Origin: Ceratopteris richardii
Lineage: Eukaryota; Streptophyta; Polypodiopsida; Polypodiales; Pteridaceae
Direction of reading: 5' to 3'
DNA: 64,000 nucleotides
Assembly (NCBI GenBank): GCA_020310875.1
Contig: CM035423.1
Coordinates: 125,028,164-125,092,163 of the forward strand
The notes beneath the pieces were generated by a model, which saw only the letters and a list, made by a program, of their open reading frames with translations, had not been told where the DNA came from and did not search any database. The stretch's first letter is position 1; every line of letters starts with the position of its first letter. Below are positions 34,424 to 46,028 of the stretch, piece after piece. Made by a program: the position numbers and the translations under genes.

Positions 34424-36007
34424 TCAAGATGGAGGAACAGCAGGAAGATCCCGCAACCACGGATCTAAAGGCTTGCCTATGGAGTAGACGATGAAGCCTA
34501 TCTTGCGCAATCTGTCTGCATCGATCACGTTTCGCCCATCAAATATAAACGACGGATGCTGCATATGCTTGAAAATGCGCTCATAGTCCAATGTCTTGAA
34601 CTCGTCCCACTCCGTCATGATACAGACGCCATGTGCACCTTCGGTCGCTTCATATACGTCTGATACAATGTTGATCTGCTTGCTTCTTCCATGTGTTTCA
34701 TCAGGATTGTCCATGTCAAGATCATGCCTGATTTGCTCTTCTGTGACCTGCGGATCGTAAATGCTGCCATTTACAGAAAACAATGGTTAGCTCGTCTGAG
34801 GTACAAATCGTTGTTCAGAGGAAGCATAAGAATTATGTGCAGAAAGATCAGGAAGCCTTCTGCAAGTACGAAGAAAAAGACAAAAACGTAGCAATGGCGC
34901 AAGGAGATGTTTTGTATTTACGCACCTGAGGTGTGCGTTGTCTCGAAGAAGGCCTTGACAGACGTCGATGGCTGGCGTCTCCCTAGTGTCGCCCGTGTCC
35001 TTCTTGAAAGCGAAACCTAGTATCGCCATCTTCTTCTGTGCCACTGTATTGAACATGGATGACACGATCCTTTTCACGAACCTCGACTTCTGGTAGTCGT
35101 TCAGTTGTACAACTTGCTTCCAGTAGTTCGCCACCTCTGTCAATCCATTGCACTCGCAAATGTACACAAGGTTCAGTATGTCCTTTTGGAAGCAGGATCC
35201 GCCATAGCCCACACTTGCATTCAAGAAGCGATGACCCACACGAGAATCCTTGCCCACGGCGTATGCCACCTGGGTGACATCGGCGCTTGTGGCTTCGCAC
35301 AAAGCGGACATGGCGTTGATGGAGGATATCCTTTGAGCCAAGAACGCATTGGCGGCGAGCTTGGAGATCTCAGCAGACCAGAGCCCCATGGAGATGATCC
35401 GATCGGCAGGTACCCAATGGGCGTACACTGAGACGAGGGTGTTGACGGCGGCTTGGCCCTCGGGGGTGCTACGGCCACCGATAAGGACACGGTCCGGATG
35501 CAACAGGTCGTTAATGGCGGTGCCTTCTGCGAGAAATTCTGGGTTGGACAGGATCTGAAAGCGAACGCCATTACTGTTGTGAGTAAGGATCCTCTCGATG
35601 GCTTCGGCTGTCTTGACAGGTACAGTGGACTTCTCCACCACAATCTTGTCACTGGTAGAGACATCGGCGATCAAACGGGCGGCACTCTCCCAATACGTAA
35701 GGTCCGCGGCCTTGCCTGCGCCAAGGCCTTGCCTCTTCGTGGGCGTGTTTACAGAGACAAAGATGATATCGGCATCTGCAACGTGCTTCTCGACGTCTGT
35801 GCTGAAAAAGAGGTTCCTCCCACGGCAGCTCATAACGATGTCGTCGAGGCCGGGCTCGAAGACTGGCAATGAAGAGCTGTTCCAGGCAGCGATGCGGGAG
35901 GAGGATATGTCCACTACAGCCACTTGGATGTCAGGACACTTATAAGCGACAATCGCCATCGTCGGTCCCCCGACATAGCCAGCTCCAATGCAGCAGATTT
36001 TCAGCAT
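34424..36007 (-). CDS. UGD: UDP-glucose 6-dehydrogenase, two coding exons
   Basis: Oxidises UDP-glucose to UDP-glucuronate with two NAD+ in the cytosol, supplying precursors for pectin and hemicellulose. Exon 1 is 36007-34926 and exon 2 is 34763-34424. The 162-bp intron (34925-34764) has GT/AG ends (CTCAG^GTGCGT ... GGCAG^CATT) and splits the serine of LSIYDPQV. The product is 473 residues, against about 480 for plant UGDs. Visible signatures are the NAD site GAGYVGG (residues ~8-14), [29 protein letters not shown], the catalytic-cysteine motif GGSCFQKD and the C-terminal FDGRNV and [14 protein letters not shown] at 36007 is the first in-frame ATG and gives the usual [14 protein letters not shown] start. 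No stop or indel is present. Paralogues cannot be told apart from this sequence. Confidence 0.96.
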
Positions 36008-36154
36008 GATTGTACAACGAGGGGAATGCAAGAATGCTCTGTCCGTCTCCGGTCCCGCAAAGCACACAATCCCGAACTCGAATACCACAGAGAAAGCAAA
36101 TTCGAGACTGACAAACCAATGGGGATGACGAGCAGCTCTTCAAGAGCCCTTTCA

Positions 36155-36163
36155 ATATATATA
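36155..36163 (-). promoter_or_regulatory. Probable TATA box of the UGD gene
   Basis: TATATATAT on the minus strand lies about 150 bp upstream of the ATG. Transcription would start near 36125 and leave a short leader without an in-frame ATG. Confidence 0.5.
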
Positions 36164-36246
36164 CACGCACCAGTACCAGGGCCGAAAGGCGAGCTTTTTC
36201 TCTCCGAACCACGATTTTTCACGTTCTCTGCGGACAATCACCATCG

Positions 36247-36333
36247 TCTGCTCTCTGACGCAGAAAGCGTCTTTTTCCCGAAAGCTCGGCTTTTTTTCCG
36301 AAAACTAGCGCACCTCTGCTCTCTGACGCAGAG
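36247..36333. repeat. 18-bp direct repeat upstream of UGD
   Basis: TCTGCTCTCTGACGCAGA occurs at 36247-36264 and 36316-36333, 69 bp apart, upstream of the TATA box. Each copy contains the small inverted repeat TCTG...CAGA. It could be a promoter element; no known factor site is recognised. Confidence 0.5.
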
Positions 36334-36359
36334 ACCGTATTTTCCGACAGCGTAATACT

Positions 36360-37765
36360 GATTTTTTTAATGCTAAACCTTTATTGAACAAGATCAAGGA
36401 AGTGAAATAGATTTTTTTGATACGGTATTAACCGTGATTTTCTCAACTAAGATTTAGACATAGAATAACGAGGTCAAACCAAGATTTTAACATTTTTGAG
36501 CACATCAAAAGTTTGCACTTATTAGAGATGAACCATAATATGCGCAAATAATTTTAATCAAATTATGACAATACTCAAGGTGTAGACATCTATGGACAAA
36601 GAACAGAACTTTACACACCAAAGAAAATTTTAAGGTTCACACATCTCTAGGCCCCAACCAAAATTTTCACAATTATCGACACAAACCATTTACAGTCACA
36701 TAATTGATACACACATACACATGCTCATATAGTTATAGATTGTAGCGATGGGAAATCAGCAAAAGAAGCCCAATAAATGTCGCATTATTAGTATGTGTGT
36801 ATAGCTACTCCATACAAGGTACTTTTAGATTTGTTCACACATTTGCACACATGCATACACATCTACATACGTGTAGATTTTTCCACCGCACATATGTGTA
36901 TTGAAGGCATTTATTCCCATATTTACTATGTATTAAAGTAGACACATTTGAGTTGTAGGATATATCCGTAATGAGATTTACTATGTGCAAAATTTTCTCC
37001 ACAATGGCTTTTCAAGTTTTGTAACTAATAGCAGATCACTACGCTGAAGATGGGGGAATATTCAGTTGTATGAATAGCATTCCCTCTCTCTGCGTGTATA
37101 TATATGTGTGTGTGCGTATGTGTGTGTATCTATGTATGTATCTACACACACTGAGAATATATCACGCATGTGGAAACTTCCGAAGACTAATTCCTCCATG
37201 GTATGTGTAATATGCATGAGCTTGCTTTGTCTATCATCACTCTTGTAAATCTGATGTGCATCATGATATAAATCGACCAAATATACTCACAAAGCAACTG
37301 AAATTAGCCTTGTTGGCCAAAACATTGTCAAAGCCAATAAATGTAGCAATTGTTCTATGCTTCTAATCTTGAACAGGCAGGACTTACAGTTCTGTTATTA
37401 TTCAGTTCCCCTCTTCATAGTATTGTTATTATCTTTTCCTTCAGTTCTCTTACTATTTAATAATTATATCTTTCATGATATTATTTAGTTCCCCTCTAAA
37501 TATACTAGCCTTTCTTTTGATGTCACGACCCACATCCATCGTGGATTGCTCGTTATCTTCTTGTGATTTCGATGAAGAACTTGAATTGTCAATCCTAAAT
37601 TTTTATATCTATTTACTTGGGTCAATCTTTTACCGAGTCAGTGATGTTGTCCTCACTTGTATGCTGATAATGGTGACCTTGGATCGAGAGGTTCACCTGG
37701 CCTTCTTTATATGTGTGATTTTGTATTAATGCCTCCTGCAACTCAGCTTCGATAATAGGTGGTGA
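36360..37765. other. Intergenic AT-rich DNA with a GT/AT microsatellite
   Basis: No gene is recognised. A simple-sequence tract of GTGTAT/ATATAT units lies at about 37092-37141, and (CA/TG)-rich words are scattered at 36700-36880. The 3' LTR expected for element E2 was not found here, so that element is truncated. Confidence 0.5.
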
Positions 37766-38793
37766 TCATCCCAATGTTGTTTTTGGAAGTACATGCATTC
37801 TTTTGGCTTCTCGAGTGATCTCTATGTTGATCTCCTCTCTCAATCTTTTTGCTTCTCCTATGAAAGGTTTCGAACTCATACCAAATTCTTCTATAATGAT
37901 TTCACTCTTTCTTTGCTTTGGAACAATTGCCAATTTAACATATTTTTCCATTTCACTATCGAAGGCATTTCTTGGAGATGCTCTCGAATGTTCAAAGCAT
38001 GGTAAATCAATAAATTCAATGATCTACTACCATTGACAAATCTTTTATTGCCCCATTGCTTCTTTGCTTCAAATAGGCATTCTTGGACATATGGTGTGAA
38101 ATTTACTTGATTTCCCACTTGCTTTGTTGCATGTGATAGGAGTTGGACCACTATTTTTTGAGGTGCAATGTATCAATGCAAGTTTGGGAAACAAAAGTGT
38201 TGATGCACTAGTGGAAACACTTCTTCTATGTTGTCAATCTTATTGATATCTAAGAATGTTCATTTTCTTGCTTCATGGCATTCTTCTTCGAGGTCATTAG
38301 TGCCATCCTCGGTCCACCCAAATGCTTCTTTAATCAAGTCATGAGTGAATTTGATTGTCCTCCAATCACCTTGTAAATCCAATACCTTTGCTTCATGCAA
38401 AGTAGGCATGCCCAATGTAGGATGCAATGTAATCATGGCTTGAGTGCATCTATCAAAATGAGGCTTGTAGATTGGCTGGGTAAAGTATTTTACAATTCTC
38501 ACCTTTGTCAATATATTGATGGTTGATGGTATTTCCTATAGTACTTGAAAATCCTGTGACATTGCAGGGAATTGATGGTCCCTGTCCATGATTCTTATAT
38601 TGATGAGAAACAAATGATCTCTTGCTAGCTCATCTTCCTGAAAATAGTGCCCTCGAGCTTTGGTAGCGCTTTCTAAAGGAAACTCTAAGATCTCCTCTTG
38701 CACAATCACTTCAGAATCCTCAAAAGCCATCTGCACTTTAAAATAGAATTTATCGTTAAAACCTAGTTTGAAGAAGTTATTTCTTTCTTTCAT
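37766..38793 (-). pseudogene. ORF-X N-terminal region, degenerate (element E2)
   Basis: Minus-strand frames in order align with the N-terminal domain of ORF-X in elements B and D. IKFTHDLIKEAFG matches RFELTVELVSTAL of B. Further on, CLFEAKKQWGNKRFVNGSRS followed by LNLLIYHAL matches B's QLYEANKRSSRKLVVNGCCA followed by ITRIIYWCL. Three or more frameshifts and stops break it. Its place after the second protease (40200-39700) is the same as in element B. The remaining two thirds of ORF-X is missing. Confidence 0.55.
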
Positions 38794-39699
38794 TTGTTAC
38801 TTGTGTGCATCGCAAGCTTGCTCCACTCTCATAAGTGTGAGTAGAGCATGATACTTGAGGATGTATGTTTTCCATTTTCTTAAAATTTTTCTATTTTATT
38901 TTTCTTTTGGAAGAAAACATGAATGTTAATCAAAGCCGAAGCAAGTGTTAATGTACAACAATAATGTTTTCTAACACTATTCTGGTACAAGATAAGTCTT
39001 ATTCCTTGATAAGATGTGCACCACTACATTGGTTGGACAGTCTGTGTGCCGAATGCATGGCCTTATAATGTGGCTTTATTGTGCATACTTTGAATGCATG
39101 TAACTCAACATGTGTGTAAGACTGATTGTTTATATTGGTTTGGCACACTCCTTGTCTCTCCTTCGGTGTCCACTTTAATGTTGCATTCTAATTCATCTTT
39201 GTCCTATCTCGTTGTGCTTTCAACTATGCTTCCTTGGATGTAATCCTCTATATGTACACTTCTTTGTGTTGGAGCTTCTTTTCCTTTGCTTGTCCTTGTG
39301 GTCATTTGCCTTTGGGTCATGCATTGATGTCTTTGACAATCTTGCGTGTTGTTTTGTCTAAGGTCCTTATTTCTTTCTTTGCTTGTTCCTTCATCTTTTT
39401 TGGGATCCACATTTATTGCCATGATCATCAAGCTTTTGCTAATCGTGTAGGTACCCATACTTGTAAGATACTAGATTCATTCTATTGTAGTTTTGGACCT
39501 TTGTGCTTCTCTTGCCTCCTAGGGTGTGGGTGTGTTGCCAAACTCCTTCATTCATATTTCTATAGTTGATTTTTGTGAAACCATACTTGTTTTATGCTCT
39601 GATGTCGCTATGTCCTAGTTGCTAGTGAGATTGTAGATGGTGTTATCTTCCCACAAGTTTCTTTAGGCTAACAGACCTCGCTTAGTCGCTTAGGCTCAC

Positions 39700-40200
39700 T
39701 CTCTTAAGAAGAAAAGATAGGTTGGTCATGCAGTTTAAGACAAGGTGTAGGTGTATAGGAAATAGAAGAATCAGCAGATAAGAGGTTTGTTGGAATTTCT
39801 TTGACTAGATCTTCTAGACTTGTAATCCTAGGATTTTCTTGCCCTCTCGTTTTTAGGGATTTCTCATCCAGAAGGCTAAAGACTTCCCTATGGTTGATTT
39901 TGCTCATATGTATCCTTGGGCAAGGTGGATAATTACTTCAAGTTCAAAAATCCAATCTTTTCCTAGGACCAATTCTTCTAGAAGATCAGAGTCTTTGTAG
40001 ACTAGAAGTCTTTGTTGCATGGTATTGTTTGAAATTTCTCTGAGGCATTCAATGATGTTGCCTTCGATTCCTATCATATGAGCTTTTGTTGGACTAAGAT
40101 GTGCATTTAGCTTTTCTGCTAACAAGGCTCATATACTACTTAAGGTTGCTTCTATGTCAATCAAGGAATCCACTAATTCGTAGTCATCTTTACCAATACC
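39700..40200 (-). pseudogene. Second aspartic-protease domain (PR2), element E2
   Basis: The minus-strand translation aligns with PR2 of element B. VDSLIDIEATLSSI matches VRALIDSGASTSAV, so the catalytic DSG reads DIE. HMIGIEG matches YLIGLGG, and ELVLGKDWIFELEV matches PLVLGQDWIYDHAV. HREVFSLLDEKSLK matches SRITVELENEALK. Stops at the N-terminal end and the lost active site make it inactive. It follows integrase, as in element B, so the unusual order is a family trait and not an accident of one copy. Confidence 0.65.
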
Positions 40201-40560
40201 TAGGTTTAATTAGGGTTGTCTAATGAAATTCTCTAGGGTTTTTGTTCGATTAGTTTGGTAGTTTGCCATGGGGATAGGTTCTTTTCCTTGTAAATATCTA
40301 TCATCATGTTGTCATATCTATTCCTTTCATTTTTTTATTCATTCTAATGCCTCTACTCTAGCTTCTTCTTGTATTCTGTCCTCTTCTTTCTTTCTATTTT
40401 GTGCTCCTAAGAGTCTTGCTAGCATGATTAAAGTTAATGTTTCCATATACCATTTGACTTTATAACCACTAATGTAATCGAGCAAAATGTCTCCATCAAG
40501 TGTTGCTAGGTTGATAGCCCCACTTGTAGAAATTCTGTTTATCAGCAGTGGTCCATATCC

Positions 40561-41390
40561 TCATTGTTGCAACTTCTTCGCATGTTGCTTAAGTGTGTAC
40601 ACCAATACTAAGTCTCCTTCTCTAAGTCCTTTATCCTTGATAAGTGCATTATAATGGGATTTTTGTCTCCTTTTCACAGCGTAGATGCCAGATATTGCTT
40701 GTAACCTAGTCTGATGCAACTTCTCTATTTGCTCCAATTGTCTTGATATTTCATGTCCTATCCACTCATAGTTCTCAACAACTCTCAAAGTGGGGACCAA
40801 GAAATCAATTGGCACTATTGCATTTTGTCCATAGACTAGGTTAAAGGGAGTAGTTCCAATAGCCGTTTTATATGCCACTCAAAAGGCCCATATTGCATTA
40901 TACAACTATTTATCCCAATCCGACCTTCCGTTGTTGATTATCTTAGTTGACACCGTGCATAACACCTTATTGGAAATCTCTGCTTTTCCACATTAATAAA
41001 GTGTGTTCCTCTATCACTTACAATTTCAATTGGTAGTCCAAAGTGAGTGAAAATATTTTCAAATAAGAACTTTGCCATAGTGTGGACATCATTTTTCTTG
41101 TAGCTTTTGCTTCCACCCATTTTGTCAAATATTCCATGGCTACGATGATATATTCAGCATGCGAGCCTTTCGTTGGGAGGTTTATTGGTCTAATGAAATC
41201 CATACCCCATTTTGAGAAGGCTCGCACACTAATCACAGATCTCAAGGTCATGCCATCTCTTTTTATAGGATACTTTGCTCATTGACGTAGGTCACAACTC
41301 CACACATAAGTTTCTGTATCCATATGTAAAGTAGGCCACCATAAGCCATCAAAAAGAATCATTGTTATAATCTCATCAAGAAAGGTGGTC
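40561..41390 (-). pseudogene. Gypsy integrase fragment, element E2
   Basis: Readable parts are the end of the zinc-binding module (LWWPTLHMDTETYVWSCD), the core (FSKWGMDFIRPINLP, SDRGTHF) and the C-terminal region (WAFxVAYKTAIGTTPFNLV, GDLVLVYTLKQHAKKLQQ). Between ~40930 and 41000 the core segment carrying the glutamate is deleted, and frames shift at least three times. It closely matches element B at 52000-52900. Confidence 0.8.
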
Positions 41391-41790
41391 TATTCATGCT
41401 TCCAAGTCCTCGGTTAGTTTGATTGCTAGAGTTAGTTCTTGGCATGGAAAAATGTACTTGTGGCCTAACTAGCACACTTCGTTGATTAGTTTGTCTAGAG
41501 GCTAGGTTTTCAATACTCTATTGAGTTCCAAAGGGGTTCTATGAGGTGGTTTCCTGGTCTCAAGGATGGAATACGGGCAACACCATGTATCTCAATCTCG
41601 ACGTCTCGAGGTCATCAACCATGTAATATCTTCTCCGATTTTAGTCTAAGTAGGTAACTCTAGATGAATCTTCAAGATCTTGAAATTCATAGATAGTGAT
41701 TGGATTGATGGCTTCTCCCTATACAGGTGAAGTGGCTTGCAATAATATGTCCATACCACTTACCATGTACATGTTAATTAGGTATACATC

Positions 41791-42150
41791 CTAGGGAATC
41801 AGATCTCCTCTTCTTACATTAGTGATCATGGATTTTCCCCTAGGAGTGGTCACAATATCTCCACCATCAGTTCTACTAGGGTTTTCTAGATCCTCTACTC
41901 CTCTTTCGTTTATCCATTCTAGATATTTAGTCACCACATAGATTTGTCCTAATTTTTCCATGTAGAAACCGCCTTCGTACTTCATAGTTGGTCTCGGGAC
42001 TATCTCACAGTCTATTGAATTCTTTATCCTTGCCATGGAGCTATTGAGGCCATCAATGTAAATAGGTAATCCATGTATGTTTGTAGAAACATATTGTAGG
42101 GATGTCCTATAATCAACTTCAACGATTGACATGAGTAGCCAATGGCACAA
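41791..42150 (-). pseudogene. Unrecognised 119-codon frame in E2
   Basis: An open minus-strand frame upstream of integrase (YIDGLNSSMARIKNSIDCEI, GGFYMEKLGQIYVVTKYLEW). By position it should be pol linker or gag sequence, but I cannot align it to element B. No catalytic motif is seen. Confidence 0.3.
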
Positions 42151-42425
42151 AACTATGCATTTCTTCTGAAGCCATTAGTGGTTCTCTTGAATCACTAGAA
42201 GTCTCACAGTATACTAAATTGGTACTCTTTTGAGCTACACTTTTGATGGATGATATTACACTTCTCCAGCTCCCTAGCACTTGTCTAGACCTTAGGTTCA
42301 TTCACCGCTTAGTTCTTGGGTTCTCTCTAGTATTCTTTCAACTTTATTATAGTTCTTTGTCAGTGTTATTGCACTCGAATTTCTTAAATTTCCCTTTAAA
42401 AGTTCTCTGGTCACCTTCTTTCTTC

Positions 42426-42935
42426 TATGATACATGATACTCGGAGAATGTGATACACGATACCTCAAATGAGACAATACATGATACTCATTCCTAAACA
42501 ATATGATACTTAACTTTTACCCGATATATGATATATGATACAAACGATACACAATACCCAATCTCTAATCATATGATACCTACATTTGTCACAATAGATA
42601 ATACTTTCTTGGTACACAATACTTCGAGTAAAACAATACATGATACTTCTTTTCACGATATGATACCTCTCATTAAAATGAGACATGATACAAGATTGAG
42701 ATGATAATCGATACACGATACTTCCTCCCACGATATGATACTTCTTTTCTTGACGATACACGATACGAATAAATATGATACATGATACACGGTTGCTCAT
42801 GATACTCCTCCCGATGATACACGATACTTGTGAGGTATCATGATACAAGGGAAGTCAGAGGTATCAACCATACATGATACCTACCAAGTATCATGACACA
42901 CAAGAATTTTGGTATCACAATACCTAAGCTCAACG
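42426..42935. repeat. Degenerate GATAC-rich repeat tract
   Basis: About 500 bp are packed with GATAC/ATACA words, often as ATGATAC and CACGATAC pairs. About 40 such words occur at irregular spacing. It looks like a decayed short-unit tandem repeat, sitting where gag should be in E2. Confidence 0.75.
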
Positions 42936-43570
42936 GATCACGAGACTTGGACTTTTAGAGACCCAAATTCATGATTTTTGTGTGGATTGTGTTCCTAATC
43001 TCCTTTAGGTGCCTATGGGAACAAGATCTCACTTGAAACCTCCCTATCTCACTGTTTGTGATACAAAAACAATGTCATGTCACTTTTTGTGGGTGTTCAC
43101 TCAATTTTTTGAAGTTTGCATAATTAAATTCTCACCTTTAGGAGTATTTCCCTATGTTTTTGCTACTAAATTCTTGTAATACACTGTGTTTTCCCCGATA
43201 CTAGTTCAATGATTCTGGTTGCTATTCTTCACAATACTTGTGTCAAAACAAGTGACTTGGAAACTTTAGGATTTCGTATTTTAGGCCCCTTGAGTGACCA
43301 AGGCCTGAAAGTAAAATGAACAATTTTTTTTGAATCTTCATGGGATAATTTTCCTATCCTACTCCTACCAACTTGCTCTTAATCTAAACCCTAACTCTCT
43401 CACTCCCTAACTCCTAAAGCTAAAACACTCATTACACACCTTGAGTGTGTGAAGTAAGGAGTGTGAGATATTTTTCTATAACTTGCCACTTGTCTGAAAT
43501 TGCTTCTTAGCACACAAGATCTTCACTCCATAGCTATAGCCATCACGTAGGCACCTTGATCAGACTAGTC

Positions 43571-43586
43571 CCCGACAACGATGCCA
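43571..43586 (-). other. Primer-binding site, element E2 (tRNA-Asp type)
   Basis: The minus strand reads TGGCATCGTTGTCGGG. The plant tRNA-Asp site used by Athila/Tat-type gypsy elements is TGGCGCCGTTGCCGGGG. The three differences are G/A or C/T transitions. It lies six bases from the LTR end. Confidence 0.65.
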
Positions 43587-43592
43587 AAAACA

Positions 43593-45109
43593 TGTGTACC
43601 TAAGCTGAAATGTATTAGCGACTTGTGATAACTGAGACTATACCTCAATTTCAATAAGTGTGTATAGTGGTTGATTGACGTACATGCTCTAATTTGTCAA
43701 TCCATGAATGTAGACGTATCAAGTGTATGAGGACATGTGCATACTTAATGGTGAATGAAATGGATGAGCCGATAATGTGTGCAATTTAGATGGAAGAACC
43801 TCTTAGGTCACCTATTTCCCTAAAAGTGCATGTCATGATACTTATTGTAGTACTAAGCACAAATTTGACCTTTTCTCTCAGCTTTGATATTTAAATATGG
43901 TCAATAGCGGGTTCCTTTCAAAGCTCTCGATGAAACACATCCAATGGCATTATATTCTCAACCTGATTTGACAAATCTACTATGAGTTATGAGAAAAATA
44001 TTGAGTGGCGGGAAACAACAACTCCACTCCACAACTCGCTAAGCTACACACACTATAATGATGAAAACAGATGGGGAAGGGGTAGAAAACACCTCTAGGC
44101 ACACATCCAAAGCCACAAACACACATGCAAGCTTTTGGAGAAGACAATAAGCATAAGGGGAGAAGAAAATTCAAAATTTTTAGCTTAATTACTCACATTG
44201 GCCAAAAAGTTCTCTACAAAGAGTCAACAACTAACTTATATACATGTACCCTAAAAATGGTCCTCAAGAGACCGGCACTTTTATTGAAAGTCACTAGATC
44301 CCTATGATTGTACAAGGTTAGTGTTACATTGTTCAGGGATCATGCATCAGGACTCTAGAGCATTTACATGGCTCTTTGACGTGTTACAAAGGGTTCTAAA
44401 AGAGAATAGACTTGAAAATATGAAAACTTTGGGCCACTTTTCTTCTACAACACTCTCCCCCTCTTTGTCTCTATTGTCCCTTGATAGGCTTTCGCGGGTT
44501 TCTCTAGCACACAGTAAGTGGATGAACTTGGATATATATAGCGAAAGAGGCTTCTTGTTCTTTTGCACCTCTTGCCAACTTGTTCCTGTTGAACCTAATG
44601 TTGTATGCTTAATTGTCCACTGCCAACAATCATGGAGGCCTTAAAGATTTAGAGGTAGTTTATATGTCTTTTAACTACATGCCACTAGTGGTCAAGGAAT
44701 CCTTCAAGACTTCTCGATAATTTGTTACCTTATCCGAGCCTCAGTACAATGCTTCCATCTCTTCTGCTATGTGAGCTCTTGTTGCATCAAGAGGTGTGTT
44801 GTCCTTCTATCTAGCCTATTGATTCTTCTTTAGCTTGTATATTTCTTTTCGTCGCATGCACCCAATGAGTAGAGTGTCATTCTTTTAGTCACCTTTCATT
44901 GCAGCTCTTCCCCTTGTTGGAAGGACCTCATGGGTGTGAAGTAGGACCCTTGTTTAACTTCTTTGTTTGCACTCTTCGGGTCCTCCTTCCTTCACATCGC
45001 AGCCTGATGTGTGCCCCTACTGGGCTTTAGGTAGAGGGGAGATCTTTCAATGTGCCATTTTGTGTTTAGATTTCCTTCCTTCTTCTTCTTGCTAGGTTCT
45101 CCCTCCACA
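43593..45109 (-). repeat. Family E LTR shared by elements E1 and E2
   Basis: It is homologous to 207-1912, with the same TGTG...CACA ends, TATA-like element (TATATAAG near 44235), and shared downstream blocks. On its upper side it is preceded by ORF-X C-terminus and a purine tract (E1, so a 3' LTR). On its lower side it is followed by a primer-binding site (E2, so a 5' LTR). One LTR therefore serves two tandem elements, as expected after recombination between LTRs. Confidence 0.7.
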
Positions 45110-45404
45110 CATCCCTGCTCATGAACTCTGTCATCCCCGACAGGCTTTTGTAGGTGACGTGAATATGTCTAGAATACAATATGCTCTATCTGATTAAGAA
45201 AATTTGCTTCACATATCATGAGCTCCTTCCATTGAGTGGATTTTATTCCATCGTTAGGTGCTTGTCTGTGGTCAACAAAAAAACTTAATTCATATATTAG
45301 GAGTCTCAGATGTAAGTTGGTAAACATCTTCAAAAAGATTTATGAATCCACTTCAAAAAATCTTGTGAAAAATGCTTCTTTCAACGTCTGCATGTATAGG
45401 CTTG
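45110..45404 (-). pseudogene. ORF-X C-terminal end of element E1 (after the B insertion)
   Basis: The minus-strand frames continue the ORF-X piece at 59230-58454, from which they are separated by element B. An ERSIFHKIF-x-SGFINLFED stretch matches YKQTFEEMFTTGFWEYHSE of D, and the end (GDDRVHEQG) matches SVRDDRSEREG before the purine tract (45122-45110). It is broken by frameshifts. Bases 45400-45404 (GCTTG) are the target duplication of element B. Confidence 0.55.
45400..45404. repeat. Target-site duplication of element B, left (GCTTG)
   Basis: It is identical to 58449-58453 just beyond the other end. The size is 5 bp, as usual for gypsy integrase. Confidence 0.85.
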
Positions 45405-46015
45405 TGTCACTCTAGCACAATGGTGAGTACCAACGTGAGAAGATTCACCTCATAATTGTCAATCCGTGGAGACGTGAGGACTAGTATGAAGACTATGAGC
45501 AAGTGAAGGCACAAGTGTGTGAGTGAGAAGCACACAAGCATGCACACACATACACACACACGCGCACACAAGGCAAGAACAAGGAGAGGAACAATGGAGC
45601 TCTTTGCATTAGTCAAAAAGTCTCTTACATAAGCTCAATTCACAAACAATCTAACCTCAAAAATGAGCTCTCTAGCTCTTTTTATAGTTTTCTAACTAGC
45701 TTTGGTCTTGTCCAGACCTAGTGTCTGGCCTAGTTAAAAATTAGGTTCTAGAGCCTATTTGAGGGCTCAAACAGAGTCTAAAAATTATGAAAATTGATAT
45801 GTAGCTAGTTCTAATACTCCTCCAGCTCGAGGACTCCTCGGCTTGCACAAAATGGAGTCTATTCTACCAAAAACGGGATTTACAATGTTTGTGTAGTGAT
45901 TACAATCACTTGAGTTGTAAATGGTCCATGGAAAAAATGATTTGGCCTTGTTGCCGTATTGTGCATGACTCCTCCGTTGCGCTAGTATGCTCTTCATCTG
46001 ACTTGTATGCCAACA
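45405..46015 (-). repeat. Element B 3' LTR (611 bp)
   Basis: It starts on the minus strand TGTTGGCATAC and ends GTGCTAGAGTGACA. The TATA box CTATAAAAAG is at 45687-45678. The palindrome CGAGGACTCCTCG (45828-45840) lies about 140 bp upstream of it, and a CA/GT repeat (45541-45570) lies about 110-140 bp downstream. Confidence 0.9.
45828..45840. promoter_or_regulatory. Conserved U3 palindrome CGAGGACTCCTCG
   Basis: A 6-1-6 perfect inverted repeat within a longer block (followed by GCTTGCACAAAATGGAG) that is identical in the otherwise diverged LTR of element D. It is a candidate factor-binding site or a hairpin. Confidence 0.55.
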
Positions 46016-46028
46016 CGCCCCCCTTCCT
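46016..46028 (-). other. Polypurine tract, element B
   Basis: AGGAAGGGGGGCG on the minus strand directly precedes the 3' LTR start. It overlaps the stop codon of ORF-X. Confidence 0.8.

Larger units (their letters stand above)
37766..43590 (-). mobile_element. Degenerate Ty3/gypsy element E2
   Basis: Reading on the minus strand from the shared LTR (43593): primer-binding site (43586-43571), a leader/gag area with no readable gag, a GATAC-rich tract, an unrecognised 119-codon frame, integrase, second protease and ORF-X N-terminus. RT and RNase H are missing. All frames are broken. The 3' LTR was not found. Confidence 0.65.

Noticed and set aside
35059..35872. Plus-strand genes opposite UDP-glucose dehydrogenase
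   Set aside because: These frames are antisense shadows of the conserved UGD coding exon.
37079..37141. CRISPR-like or structured repeat array
   Set aside because: It is an ordinary GT/AT microsatellite with no spacers.
43593..45404. A single 1.8-kb LTR reaching to 45404
   Set aside because: The last ~300 bp (45110-45404) align with the ORF-X C-terminus and end in a purine tract, so the LTR begins at 45109.
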